Positions 8,548 through 16,406 of a DNA stretch of 37,352 nt are shown piece by piece (positions within the stretch are counted from its first letter, which is position 1; each line of letters starts with the position of its first letter). The notes under the pieces are model-generated. The model saw only the letters and a list, made by a program, of their open reading frames with translations, had not been told where the DNA came from and searched no databases. Source of the stretch: Nitrococcus sp. GTDB taxonomy: Bacteria > Pseudomonadota > Gammaproteobacteria > Nitrococcales > Nitrococcaceae. A program made the position numbers and the translations under genes. The stretch spans positions 1 to 37,352 of the forward strand of contig JAKDMQ010000007.1 in NCBI GenBank assembly GCA_030452265.1, given 5' to 3'.

Positions 8548-9315
8548 TCAGGCCTCAGCATCGTCCATGCGCAGCTCGCGCCGCGCCAGCGAGCGCCGCA
8601 GCAGGAGCGGCAGGCGCGGCCACATGCCGGCGAACAGGCGCAGGTGCAGCCATACCATGCGCGCGTTGTCGGCACCCATGCGGAAGTACGAGACACCGTC
8701 GGCCGGGTAGCGTACCCGCGTGGGCACGAACAGGCTCTCGGTACCGGCCCAGTACAGGCGGGTCATAATGTCGGTGTCAAAGTCCATGCGCGCCCCAATG
8801 CGCACGCTCTGAGCCTGCGCCAAGCTCGGCGCCACCGGGTAGACGCGGTAACCGCACATGCTGTCGCGCAGCGACAGCGACAGCGTATCCAGCCAGATCA
8901 GCGCGTGAGTCAGGTAGCGCCCGTAAAAGCGCACCGCAGGCACGCTCTCGTCATAGCACGGACAGCCCGAAACGAGATGCTCCGGGTGGGCCCGCGCCTG
9001 GCTCAGCAATGCAGGCACGTCGTCCAAGTCGTGCTGGCCGTCGGCATCGACCTGCAACGCGTGCGTGAAACCCTGTGCCGCGGCCTCGGCGATGCCGATC
9101 ATCACCGCCGCGCCCTTGCCGCGGTTGCCCGGCAAATGCCGGCAAGTGACGCCCTCAAGCGCCGCCTGCTGGTCGAGCACCCGCCGCGTAGCCTCGTCGC
9201 TGCCGTCGTCGACGAGGATGACCGGCAAGCCGTGCTCGCGCAGCGCCGCCACCAGCCGCGGCAAGAAGTCACGGTGATTGTAGACGGGGATCACCGCACA
9301 AGGATTGAAGCTCAT
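8548..9315 (-). CDS. apeJ: Family 2 glycosyltransferase, ApeJ-like
   Basis: A 255-residue GT-A fold glycosyltransferase. 'VIPVYNH' opens the nucleotide-binding domain at residues 8-14, VDDGSDE lies at 35-41, and the metal-binding DAD motif is Asp90-Ala-Asp92 in QVDADGQHD. A 'DSMCGYRVYP' segment follows further on. The C-terminus has a basic, amphipathic region but no clear membrane bundle. Members of this family in aryl-polyene clusters are thought to attach a sugar, linking polyene to a glycolipid-like anchor. The gene overlaps the preceding dehydratase gene by 4 bp. The sugar donor and acceptor cannot be read from sequence. Confidence 0.87.
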   Translation of the reverse strand: MSFNPCAVIPVYNHRDFLPRLVAALREHGLPVILVDDGSDEATRRVLDQQAALEGVTCRHLPGNRGKGAAVMIGIAEAAAQGFTHALQVDADGQHDLDDVPALLSQARAHPEHLVSGCPCYDESVPAVRFYGRYLTHALIWLDTLSLSLRDSMCGYRVYPVAPSLAQAQSVRIGARMDFDTDIMTRLYWAGTESLFVPTRVRYPADGVSYFRMGADNARMVWLHLRLFAGMWPRLPLLLRRSLARRELRMDDAEA

Positions 9316-9668
9316 TGCGCCACCCCCCAGCCCAGGATGCCGCTGGAGGCGCTGACCTGCACGCCCTCATGCCACATTCGATACTCGAAGTGCACCCGGT
9401 CGTCCCTGGCGGTCAATGCCAGCGTCAGACGCGCGCTGGGCAGAATGGGACGCTTGAACTTGATGCGCTGCAGTTGCATCGGCGGCTCATCGCGGGCTGC
9501 CAGTTGACTGGCGTACGCAGCAGCCCACCCGACCTGGACCACACCCGGCAGGATTGGCCGCCCGGGGAAATGGCCTTCCAGCCAGGGACAGTCCGGCGCC
9601 AGGGTAAAATCCAACTCTAGGCTGCCCGGTCCAAGGCGCCGCGCGGTGGTTTCGGGCAAGTCGTTCAT
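9312..9668 (-). CDS. apeI: FabZ/FabA-like hot-dog dehydratase, ApeI-like
   Basis: A 118-residue hot-dog protein with the dehydratase signature WLEGHFPGRPILPGV, giving His33 as the catalytic base. The acidic partner found 14 residues later in FabZ is Gly47 here, so this protein alone lacks a complete FabZ-type active site. The ApeP-like gene (4165-4599) carries a Glu in the corresponding motif, suggesting a composite heterodimer. The start ATG at 9668 overlaps the acyltransferase stop as ATGA. Longer readings into the upstream gene have no domain support. It would contribute to dehydration of 3-hydroxyacyl-ACP intermediates. Confidence 0.82.
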   Translation of the reverse strand: MNDLPETTARRLGPGSLELDFTLAPDCPWLEGHFPGRPILPGVVQVGWAAAYASQLAARDEPPMQLQRIKFKRPILPSARLTLALTARDDRVHFEYRMWHEGVQVSASSGILGWGVAQ

Positions 9669-10576
9669 GTCGCCTCCTGCGCGCGCCCCGTCACTCCGCC
9701 ATCGCCCGTGCAGCCGGGCACGGCGTCGCCGGAGCCCAATTGCTGCACGAACAAGGCCTGCAGCGCCCGGTTGACGCGCCGTGCCGCCACCGCGCGTGGC
9801 ATGTCCACGGTCACGCCAAGCTCGGCCGGCGAACACGGCGGGCAGATATTGAGCTCGAGCACCCACGGCCGATCCGACACCTCGTGCCAGGCCTGGTGCT
9901 TTCCAAGTACCAACGGACGGCACCGGATCACCACCGGCAGGATGTCGCAGCCACTGCGTACCGCGACCTGGGCGGCACCACGCTCGAAATGCAGCGGTTC
10001 GCCCGGGGTGGACCGGGTGCCTTCCGGGAACAGAATCAACGTGCGCCCGCTACGCAGCGAATCCACGCAGTCGTGCAGCAGACCCACCGAATCGGCGTTG
10101 CCGATGTAGCCGAGAACCTTGACGAAACGCCGGTAGAGGCGGTTGCGCCACATCGCCTGCTTGACCACGCAATCGGCCAGCGGCAACAAACCCACAAGCG
10201 CGACCACGTCCAGGTACATTGGGTGGTTAGCCACCAGCAGCTTACCCTCGGCCTGCCGCAACCATTGGCGCCCCTGGACCTCCACATGGCCCAGACGCAG
10301 GCCGGCGATGGTTGCGAGCAGCGCGCGGAAGGACCAGCTCACCAACCGGCGCACGCGTTGTTGGCGTTGCTCGCCGGAGCCGGAGCACAGCGACACCAAC
10401 GGCAGCAGAGTCACGCCGGCGAGCCAGCCCACGCAAGCGTACACCACAAAACACAGGCCGGTCCCGAACCCGCGCCACCAGCGACCCACGCGCAAAGTGA
10501 GCGCCCACCGATGCTCCGGCGTGATGGCTGCGTTGGCTGGTAGTTGTCGCCCGTTCATGGCTTGCCGGATTTCCAT
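9665..10576 (-). CDS. apeD: PlsC-like 1-acylglycerol-3-phosphate acyltransferase, ApeD-like
   Basis: A 303-residue membrane acyltransferase. A hydrophobic segment at about 41-64 precedes the catalytic NHPMYLD block (His118 and Asp123, the HX4D motif). FPEGTRS at 183-189 is the acyl-acceptor phosphate-binding motif. It probably moves the polyenoyl group or a fatty acyl chain to a glycerolipid-like acceptor. The ATG at 10576 was chosen because translation upstream of it has no family similarity and an AGGTG sequence lies about 9 bases before it. A 22-bp spacer separates it from the PAP2 gene; the end overlaps the dehydratase gene by 4 bp. Confidence 0.85.
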   Translation of the reverse strand: MEIRQAMNGRQLPANAAITPEHRWALTLRVGRWWRGFGTGLCFVVYACVGWLAGVTLLPLVSLCSGSGEQRQQRVRRLVSWSFRALLATIAGLRLGHVEVQGRQWLRQAEGKLLVANHPMYLDVVALVGLLPLADCVVKQAMWRNRLYRRFVKVLGYIGNADSVGLLHDCVDSLRSGRTLILFPEGTRSTPGEPLHFERGAAQVAVRSGCDILPVVIRCRPLVLGKHQAWHEVSDRPWVLELNICPPCSPAELGVTVDMPRAVAARRVNRALQALFVQQLGSGDAVPGCTGDGGVTGRAQEAT

Positions 10577-10598
10577 TAATACGCACCTGCCATGGTAC

Positions 10599-11312
10599 TC
10601 AATGATCCCGGCACGCCGCGACCCGGTCAATGCGCCGCACCGAGTGCCGGCGTGGCCACACAGTAAGCGGTAGCAACGCCATGACGGCGCCCAGGCTCGC
10701 CCCGGCCAGCACGTCCAGCGCCACATGCTGGCGAATGGCCAGCGTGGACCAGACAATCAGCGCGCACCAGCCGATGTTGACTCCACGAACCCAGCCGGGC
10801 GCACTCACCCTCCGCAAGAGCCACGCTATCCAGATAACGGTCAACAGCGAAAAGCCCACATGCAGCGATGGACACGCATTGCCACCGGCATCCGCCGCAT
10901 TGAGGAAAACCAACACGGGCCATGGTGACCAATCGATGGGCGCGGCCGGCACATCGGTGGGCAGGAAAAAAAAGATGGCACTGCCGCTGGCCGCCAGCAA
11001 CAGCGTCGCGGCCACGTAGCGCGGCATCTCACCGCGCAGGTACAACAGCCCCGGAGCAAAGCCGATGTAAAGCCACAGGCTGACATAGGGTAGCCAGGCC
11101 CACGGGACAAAGGGCACCATAGCGTCCAGAGCCGTGCGCGGCATCACCGTAACCGGGTACTGCGGGTATTTCTGCAACGCAATGTACAGCACCATGAACG
11201 CGCTGATGCTGGTAGTGATGCCGATGGTCTTCAGCAACCAGTGGTGATGCAATCTCTGCCACAGCTGCTCCTGCCAGGAGGGTGGAGTTTGCGTGCTCAC
11301 CGGCGCGATCAT
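10599..11312 (-). CDS. PAP2-family membrane phosphatase
   Basis: A 237-residue integral membrane protein with about six hydrophobic segments. The catalytic motifs are in order: PSLH at 148-151 with His151, and a later Ser189...Arg194-x-His196...Asp200 motif (STLAIRQHVALD). The first conserved motif (KxxxxxxRP) is not obvious. Substrates of the family include phosphatidic acid and isoprenyl phosphates. Next to a PlsC-like acyltransferase and a glycosyltransferase, dephosphorylation of a phosphatidate-like pigment lipid is a reasonable inference. It is the first gene of the minus-strand operon running to 3437, starting 84 bp from the divergent fabV. Confidence 0.85.
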   Translation of the reverse strand: MIAPVSTQTPPSWQEQLWQRLHHHWLLKTIGITTSISAFMVLYIALQKYPQYPVTVMPRTALDAMVPFVPWAWLPYVSLWLYIGFAPGLLYLRGEMPRYVAATLLLAASGSAIFFFLPTDVPAAPIDWSPWPVLVFLNAADAGGNACPSLHVGFSLLTVIWIAWLLRRVSAPGWVRGVNIGWCALIVWSTLAIRQHVALDVLAGASLGAVMALLPLTVWPRRHSVRRIDRVAACRDH

Positions 11313-11396
11313 GGCACGGGATTTTGCACTACCGCAACGGGGCAGCCGATGCTGTTACGCTAGAATGACGGACTTTGTGACCATCACCACAGTCGC
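11313..11396. promoter_or_regulatory. Divergent promoter region between the PAP2 operon and fabV
   Basis: This 84-bp gap lies between two divergent starts, so promoters for both the ten-gene minus-strand operon and the fabV block must be here or inside the flanking genes. A TAGAAT at 11361-11366 resembles a -10 box for fabV, but no matching -35 is seen at the usual distance. Confidence 0.4.
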
Positions 11397-12599
11397 ATGA
11401 TCATCGAGCCACGCATCTGGGGTTTCCTCTGTACCACGGCACATCCAGCCGGCTGCGCCGCAAACGTGCGCGCCGCCATCGCGGCCACGCGCCGGCTCGG
11501 AACTCGCAACGACGGGCCGACTCGCGTACTGGTGGTGGGCGCTTCCAGCGGCTACGGGCTGGCCGCACGCATTACGGCGGCCTTCGGCTTCGGCGCCGCC
11601 ACGCTGGGCGTGTTCAAGGAGAAACCGGCAAAAAAACGCAAGACCGCCAGCGCCGGCTGGTACCACGCCGCGGCCTTCCAGCGCATGGCCGATGAAGCGG
11701 GCCTCACCAGCTTCTCTCTGAACGCCGATGCATTTGCCGACGCTACGCGCGAGCGGGCCATGGAGCTGATCCGCAACCAACTGGGCGGATCGGTCGACCT
11801 GGTGATCCACTCACTGGCGGCACCCATGCGCACCCTGCCAGCGACCGGCGAGACCTTGCACACGGTGCTGAAGCCTATCGGTAAGGCCTTTCACGGCACT
11901 ACTATCGACACCGACACGGACCGGCTAGAACAGGTTTCGGTGGAACCGGCCAACCGGCAGGAGATCGATGACACCGTGCGCGTGATGGGCGGCGAGGACT
12001 GGCAACTGTGGATCGAGGCGTTGGCCGGCGCTGGCCTTCTAGCCGACGCCGCCCGCACGCTGGCTTTCAGCTACCTGGGGCCCGAGCTCACCTCGCCGAT
12101 CTACCGTCATGGCACCATCGGTCGCGCCAAGGCTCACTTGGAGCAGACCGCAAGGAACCTGAGCCGGCGTTGCGGGCGAGATGATTTCGCGCGCGTGGCG
12201 GTGCTAAAATCCATCGTTACACAGGCCAGCGCAGCCATCCCGGTGATTCCGCTGTACCTGTCGGTGGTGCGCCGGGTGCTGTGCGAGAGGGGCTTGGAGG
12301 AAGGCGCCATCGACCAGCAGAATCGGCTGTTCCGCGATTTTCTCCATCCTGAACGCGAGCCCGCGCCGCCGGTCGACGAAGCCGGCCGCGTGCGCCTGGA
12401 CGAACGCGAGCTGAGCGACGAGGTGCAGGCCGCGTGCCGCGCCATCTGGCCTCGCATCGACAACGACAACCTCGCCAAGCTAACCGACTATGCGGGCTAC
12501 AAGCGCACTTTCCTCAACCTATACGGCTTCGCGCGCGACGACGTCGACTACTCCGTCGACGTCGATCCAGTGGTGGATTTCGAGCCGATTGTACTTTGA
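11397..12599 (+). CDS. fabV: Trans-2-enoyl-ACP/CoA reductase FabV
   Basis: A 400-residue FabV. The N-terminus begins with the family signature MIIEPRIWGF followed by TAHPAGC. The NADH-binding VVGASSGYG is at 47-55. The catalytic Tyr236 and Lys245 in SPIYRHGTIGRAK have the Y-x8-K spacing that separates FabV from FabI (Y-x6-K). It reduces the trans-2 double bond of enoyl-ACP. An aryl polyene needs no enoyl reduction, so its place here suggests it supplies saturated acyl chains, for example for the dialkylresorcinol arms. It could instead be the cell's general enoyl reductase. Length and motifs are intact. Confidence 0.95.
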   Translation: MIIEPRIWGFLCTTAHPAGCAANVRAAIAATRRLGTRNDGPTRVLVVGASSGYGLAARITAAFGFGAATLGVFKEKPAKKRKTASAGWYHAAAFQRMADEAGLTSFSLNADAFADATRERAMELIRNQLGGSVDLVIHSLAAPMRTLPATGETLHTVLKPIGKAFHGTTIDTDTDRLEQVSVEPANRQEIDDTVRVMGGEDWQLWIEALAGAGLLADAARTLAFSYLGPELTSPIYRHGTIGRAKAHLEQTARNLSRRCGRDDFARVAVLKSIVTQASAAIPVIPLYLSVVRRVLCERGLEEGAIDQQNRLFRDFLHPEREPAPPVDEAGRVRLDERELSDEVQAACRAIWPRIDNDNLAKLTDYAGYKRTFLNLYGFARDDVDYSVDVDPVVDFEPIVL

Positions 12600-12600
12600 G

Positions 12601-12635
12601 CGGGCGCACCCGAGGATTAATTTATTCTGCGCCCG
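12601..12635. other. Inverted repeat downstream of fabV
   Basis: Perfect 8-bp arms CGGGCGCA (12601-12608) and TGCGCCCG (12628-12635) enclose a 19-base AT-rich loop just after the fabV stop. No T-run follows, so a simple intrinsic terminator is unlikely. It may be an attenuator, an mRNA-stabilising hairpin or an operator ahead of the carrier protein gene. Confidence 0.4.
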
Positions 12636-12716
12636 ATTGACCGCCCGCCCAATGCCTTATAGGCTTGGCGATCATCGAGCCTGGGCGAGCGCCTCACCAT
12701 CACCAAGCCAGAAGCG

Positions 12717-12980
12717 ATGACCACACAGGACATTTTCCAGACCCTCAAGGACACCCTAGTTGAGCAGTTCGAACTGGATCCCGCGGCCATCACGCCCGAC
12801 GCCCGTCTCAACGAAGATCTTGACCTCGACAGCATTGACGCGGTGGACATGATCATCAAACTGCAGGAACTGACCGGCTGCAAAGTCAGCCCGGAAGACT
12901 TCAAAAAGGTGCGCACCGTAGGCGATGTCGAGCGCGTGATTCGGGATTTGATTTCCAATAAACCAGCGCCCACCCCCTGA
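12717..12980 (+). CDS. Acyl carrier protein (ACP1)
   Basis: An 87-residue acidic carrier protein. The phosphopantetheine site is Ser39 in DLDLDSIDAVDM, with Ile in place of the Leu usual in fatty-acid ACP. Helix-rich segments flank it, with a late VRTVGDVERVI third-helix motif. A DSI-type carrier next to a ketosynthase fits a dedicated pigment ACP (compare ApeE/ApeF or XanC) better than housekeeping AcpP. It starts 117 bp after fabV and precedes KS2 by 54 bp. A phosphopantetheinyl transferase was not seen in the window. Confidence 0.92.
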   Translation: MTTQDIFQTLKDTLVEQFELDPAAITPDARLNEDLDLDSIDAVDMIIKLQELTGCKVSPEDFKKVRTVGDVERVIRDLISNKPAPTP

Positions 12981-13034
12981 TATGCACCAGCCCGACCTGT
13001 TCGATACGGGCACCCGCGACACAGGAAACGCTCC

Positions 13035-14267
13035 ATGGCGCACCGCGTCGTCGTCACCGGTATGGGCGGGCTGACGGCTCTCGGACACGACTGGGCCAGC
13101 ATCGCCGAGCGCTTGCGCGCACGCCGTTCCGGGGTGCGTCGCATGCCTCATTGGGCTGACGTCACGGCAATGAACACGCGCCTGGCCGCGCCGGTGGCGG
13201 ACTACGAGCTTCCCGCGCACTATAACCGCAAACGCACCCGCAGCATGGGCCCGGTGGCACTGATGTCAACGCGCGCCACCGAGTTGGCGCTCAACGACGC
13301 GGGCCTCCTGGATGATCCCGTCCTCACGAACGGCCGCACCGGCATCGCCTACGGCGCCTGTGCCGGCAGCGCCAGGGACGTGGTGGCCTTCGGCTTACTG
13401 GGTGCGCGGCGCAGCCTGCTCAGCATCAACTCCAGCAGCTATGTGCGCATGATGAGCCATACCGGCGCCGTCAACATCAGCGTGTTCTTCGGTATCACCG
13501 GGCGCACCATCCCTTCGACCAGCGCCTGCACCTCGGGCAGCCAGGCCATCGGCTTCGCCTACGAGGCCATCCAGGCCGGCAAACAGACCGTGATGGTGGC
13601 CGGTGGCGGCGAAGAGCTTTCGATCGGCACCACCGGCGCCTTCGATCGTTTGTTCGCCACCAGCACCCGCAACGGCGCACCGGAAACTACCCCGCGTCCG
13701 TTCGACCGTGACCGCGACGGACTGGTGGTGGGCGAAGGCGCGGCCACCCTGATCCTGGAGGACTTGGAACACGCCCGGGCGCGCGGGGCAACCATTCACG
13801 CGGAAGTTGTCGGCTTCGGCACCAACACCGACGGCGCCCACATCACCCAACCGCAGATGCAAAGCATGGCCGCCGTTATGCGCCTAGCCCTGGAGGACGC
13901 CGCGCTCCATCCGGATGCCATCGGCTATGTCAGCGCCCACGGCACAGCCACCGAGCGAGGCGACGAGGCCGAAGCCACCGCCACGAACGACGTCTTTGGC
14001 AGCCATATGCCGATTAGCTCGTTGAAAAGCTACTTCGGCCATTCCCTGGGCGCCTGTGGATCGCTCGAAGCCTGGCTGGCCATCGAGATGATGCGTGAGC
14101 AGTGGTTCGCACCGACGCTCAACCTGGAGCACCTCGATCCCGCCTGCGCGCAACTGGACTACATCACCGGCGACGGGCGCGAGCTGGACATCGAGTACTT
14201 CATGAGCAACAACTTCGCTTTCGGCGGCATCAACACCAGCCTAATCTTCCGCCGCTGGAGCGACTGA
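13035..14267 (+). CDS. Beta-ketoacyl-ACP synthase (KS2), FabB/FabF-like
   Basis: A 410-residue condensing enzyme with a complete catalytic set: Cys165 in STSACTSGS, His302 in SAHGTATERGD, Lys331 and His336 in SSLKSYFGHSLGACG, and NNFAFGGIN near the end. It differs from KS1 in length and in its SACTSGS elbow, closer to the FabB style. A GGAAACG sequence lies about 7 bases before the ATG. It is grouped with fabV and ACP1, so it could elongate the alkyl chain for the resorcinol half; it could equally be an ApeR-like second ketosynthase. The plus-strand block ends here, 145 bp from a convergent gene. Confidence 0.92.
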   Translation: MAHRVVVTGMGGLTALGHDWASIAERLRARRSGVRRMPHWADVTAMNTRLAAPVADYELPAHYNRKRTRSMGPVALMSTRATELALNDAGLLDDPVLTNGRTGIAYGACAGSARDVVAFGLLGARRSLLSINSSSYVRMMSHTGAVNISVFFGITGRTIPSTSACTSGSQAIGFAYEAIQAGKQTVMVAGGGEELSIGTTGAFDRLFATSTRNGAPETTPRPFDRDRDGLVVGEGAATLILEDLEHARARGATIHAEVVGFGTNTDGAHITQPQMQSMAAVMRLALEDAALHPDAIGYVSAHGTATERGDEAEATATNDVFGSHMPISSLKSYFGHSLGACGSLEAWLAIEMMREQWFAPTLNLEHLDPACAQLDYITGDGRELDIEYFMSNNFAFGGINTSLIFRRWSD

Positions 14268-14412
14268 GAAGCTGAAAATAGGGCAGCCTCTCACCCTGGC
14301 TTACGTCGGCGTGCGATTAGCCAGCACGGCACCAATTGTCATTCGGGCAAAGGGTAGAGTAGCGCGCAAGTTGGCACACCCGTAGTTCCCCGGCTTATCT
14401 GTTGTCGTCTCG

Positions 14413-15279
14413 TTACCAAACACCCATGAGCTGATACCCGCGGAACGGATCTCCCGCCACCACATGCAGGCGTGGAACCGGGTCGGCTCCCAACGCAGCA
14501 ATCAAAGCATGCACGACTGCGTCCGGATGGCCGCGGTGACAGAAAGGGGCGCGCCACTCCCGGCATCGCTCCAGATCCGCGCCCAGCACCTGCTGTTGAT
14601 CACCCGACAGGTGCGGGTCGATTGCCCATCGCTCGCCGGCGGCAAGCCAGGCCTGCGCCTCGATCTCATCCCGGGTTCGCGCGTAGGCAAGCCGCGCAAC
14701 ACTGTCGTCGAGCTTGTCGTCCACCGCCAGCCAGTAGCTCGCCTCCACCAGCGGCGTAGCGTCCGGCAATTCGCAGCGCTTGCGGTGCTCGGCGAGCGGC
14801 CACACACATTCGGCCACCGCGCCCAATAGCATCAGGGGTTCGGGCAGCGAATCCGGTTCCGCCTCCAGAGAAGCCAATTCCAGCATGGCCCCAAAAGCAC
14901 CCTGGCTGCGAGCGACGTTCATATTGCGACCGCTCAGACCCAGACTGGCAGCAAGGTAGTAGCCCACCATGTTGCTGGACACATTAATGAACGACATCGG
15001 CATGGGTGAGCGGCCGCGCAGCACGATTTCATCCATCAGGCGGACCGCTTCCGCGGCACTGCCCTGTTCGCTCGCCAGGTACAACGGTGTGGTGGCGGGC
15101 AACGGCCGGTCGAGCCGCGCCACGCAACGCTGCGCCCCGATCAGTGCCAGCCGGATGTAGCGATTGATGCGCCGTGGCGGTCTTTCCAGACAGGCTCGCA
15201 ACGGCTCCGCGAGTGAATCGGGCGCTTCCTGCGCGGCAGCCTCGAAGGCCCCATGTGCGCAAATTCGCCACGTCTTCAC
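14413..15279 (-). CDS. Ketosynthase-like protein lacking the catalytic cysteine (CLF2)
   Basis: A 288-residue protein resembling a ketosynthase N-terminal region. SPMPMSFINVSSNMVGYY at 91-108 aligns with the region before the nucleophile elbow, and the elbow-equivalent reads MNVARSQGAFGA (120-131), with no cysteine. No HGT or GHxLG histidine motif is recognisable. The gene overlaps KS3 by 4 bp, so a KS3/CLF2 heterodimer, as in type II polyketide and flexirubin-type systems, is the best reading. It has little resemblance to CLF1 (2599-3426), so the cluster seems to hold two unlike KS/CLF pairs. Its assignment rests on position plus the SFxNxxSNMVGYY pattern. Confidence 0.68.
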   Translation of the reverse strand: MKTWRICAHGAFEAAAQEAPDSLAEPLRACLERPPRRINRYIRLALIGAQRCVARLDRPLPATTPLYLASEQGSAAEAVRLMDEIVLRGRSPMPMSFINVSSNMVGYYLAASLGLSGRNMNVARSQGAFGAMLELASLEAEPDSLPEPLMLLGAVAECVWPLAEHRKRCELPDATPLVEASYWLAVDDKLDDSVARLAYARTRDEIEAQAWLAAGERWAIDPHLSGDQQQVLGADLERCREWRAPFCHRGHPDAVVHALIAALGADPVPRLHVVAGDPFRGYQLMGVW

Positions 15280-16406
15280 GGCGCATACTCCATAACCAGA
15301 ACGCCATTATTGCCACCGAATCCAAAGTAGTTAAGCAACATGTAACCCGGTGGCAAAGCTTGCGCCTGGGTTACGGGGATCAGGCCCAAAGCCGTATCGG
15401 GCTCCCGGAAGCCGGCGGTGGACGGCAGCCAGCCTTCGCGCCAGCAGGTTGCCATGGCGAGCGTTTCCAATATGCCGCAGGCGCCAAGCGTGTGCCCCAG
15501 CACCGATTTCAACGAGGTGACCGGTACCCGGCCTACATCCACACACGCCGCGATAGCGACGGCCTCGGCCCGGTCATTGTCGGGCGTGCCGGTACCATGG
15601 GCCTTGACCGCATCAACCCGATCGATCCCGGCGTTGCGCAAAGCGCCGCGCATGAGCGTACGCGCCGCGTCGGGATGAATCTGGGTAATCCTGCTCGTAT
15701 CACAGGCGGTAGCCGCGCTCAGCAACCGCATGCCCGTGAAGTCGGGGCCTTCCGGCGCCGCATCCAAGACGATGGCGGCAGCAGCCTCACCGAGAATGAG
15801 GCCATCGCGATTGCGGTCGAACGGACGGCAATGGCTTTGGGTAAACAGCAACAACGAGTGGAAGCCGGCAAACGTAACCCGGCCCGGGCATTCCAAGCCG
15901 ATGACGAGAGCCCGTGCGCAATCACCGCGCCGGATGGCGGCGGCCGCGTACATCAGGGCATGCACACCGGAGGAGCACGCCGTGTTGATCGTGTACTGGC
16001 CGCCCATGATCTCGAATTGTCTTGCGATCGACGCCGCCAACAGGCCCGTACTGGGTTTGGCCCAGGCCAACGCCGGCTCGCCGCGCGCGACTGCCGCGGC
16101 ATAGCTTTGTTCGCGGCCAATCAAATCGGCCGTGGAACTGGCAATGAATAGCGCCATATCCTGACGCCGGGCCGGAGGGAATGCCGTCAATGCATCCATG
16201 ACGGCGGCTTCGGCCAGGGCCACCACGCGATTGGCGCAACCGGGAAATACCGCCGGCAGATACGGTACCGCAATCGCCGGAGTTAATTCTTCGATCGAGC
16301 GATGACAGGGGCGGATGGCGGGCTTAAGCAACCCCTGGCTCAATGCCGTCAGCCCGCGGCCCGTGTGGCAGACAACGCCACCACTGGCCAGGTAGACGGG
16401 GCTCAT
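15276..16406 (-). CDS. Beta-ketoacyl-ACP synthase (KS3)
   Basis: A 376-residue ketosynthase, slightly short for the family because of a reduced N-terminus. Catalytic residues are present: Cys144 in NTACSSG, His270 in KAHGTGTPDNDRAE, Lys300 and His305 in TSLKSVLGHTLGACG, and the closing NYFGFGGNNG loop. The DNDRAE variant after the HGTGT motif resembles ketosynthases of aryl-polyene and flexirubin systems. It overlaps ACP2 at its start and the cysteine-less CLF2 at its end, forming an ACP-KS-CLF cassette. It should extend an ACP-bound chain; whether this is polyene or alkyl cannot be decided from sequence. Confidence 0.9.
   Translation of the reverse strand: MSPVYLASGGVVCHTGRGLTALSQGLLKPAIRPCHRSIEELTPAIAVPYLPAVFPGCANRVVALAEAAVMDALTAFPPARRQDMALFIASSTADLIGREQSYAAAVARGEPALAWAKPSTGLLAASIARQFEIMGGQYTINTACSSGVHALMYAAAAIRRGDCARALVIGLECPGRVTFAGFHSLLLFTQSHCRPFDRNRDGLILGEAAAAIVLDAAPEGPDFTGMRLLSAATACDTSRITQIHPDAARTLMRGALRNAGIDRVDAVKAHGTGTPDNDRAEAVAIAACVDVGRVPVTSLKSVLGHTLGACGILETLAMATCWREGWLPSTAGFREPDTALGLIPVTQAQALPPGYMLLNYFGFGGNNGVLVMEYAP

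Noticed and set aside
8410-9507. Plus-strand open frame (365 codons) opposite the glycosyltransferase
   Set aside because: Antisense to a glycosyltransferase with DxD and VDDGSDE motifs; low-complexity translation.
12540-12563. Perfect 9-bp inverted repeat GACGTCGAC / GTCGACGTC
   Set aside because: It lies inside the fabV coding region and results from a DVDYSVDVD-type acidic stretch; an in-gene terminator is unlikely because the frame continues normally.
14268-14412. Possible bidirectional terminator between convergent KS2 and CLF2
   Set aside because: Only weak 5-bp stems such as CGTGC/GCACG and no T-runs were found; not enough to call.
15174-16151. Plus-strand open frame (325 codons) opposite KS3 and CLF2
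   Set aside because: Antisense to a ketosynthase with a full catalytic set; no protein-like features.
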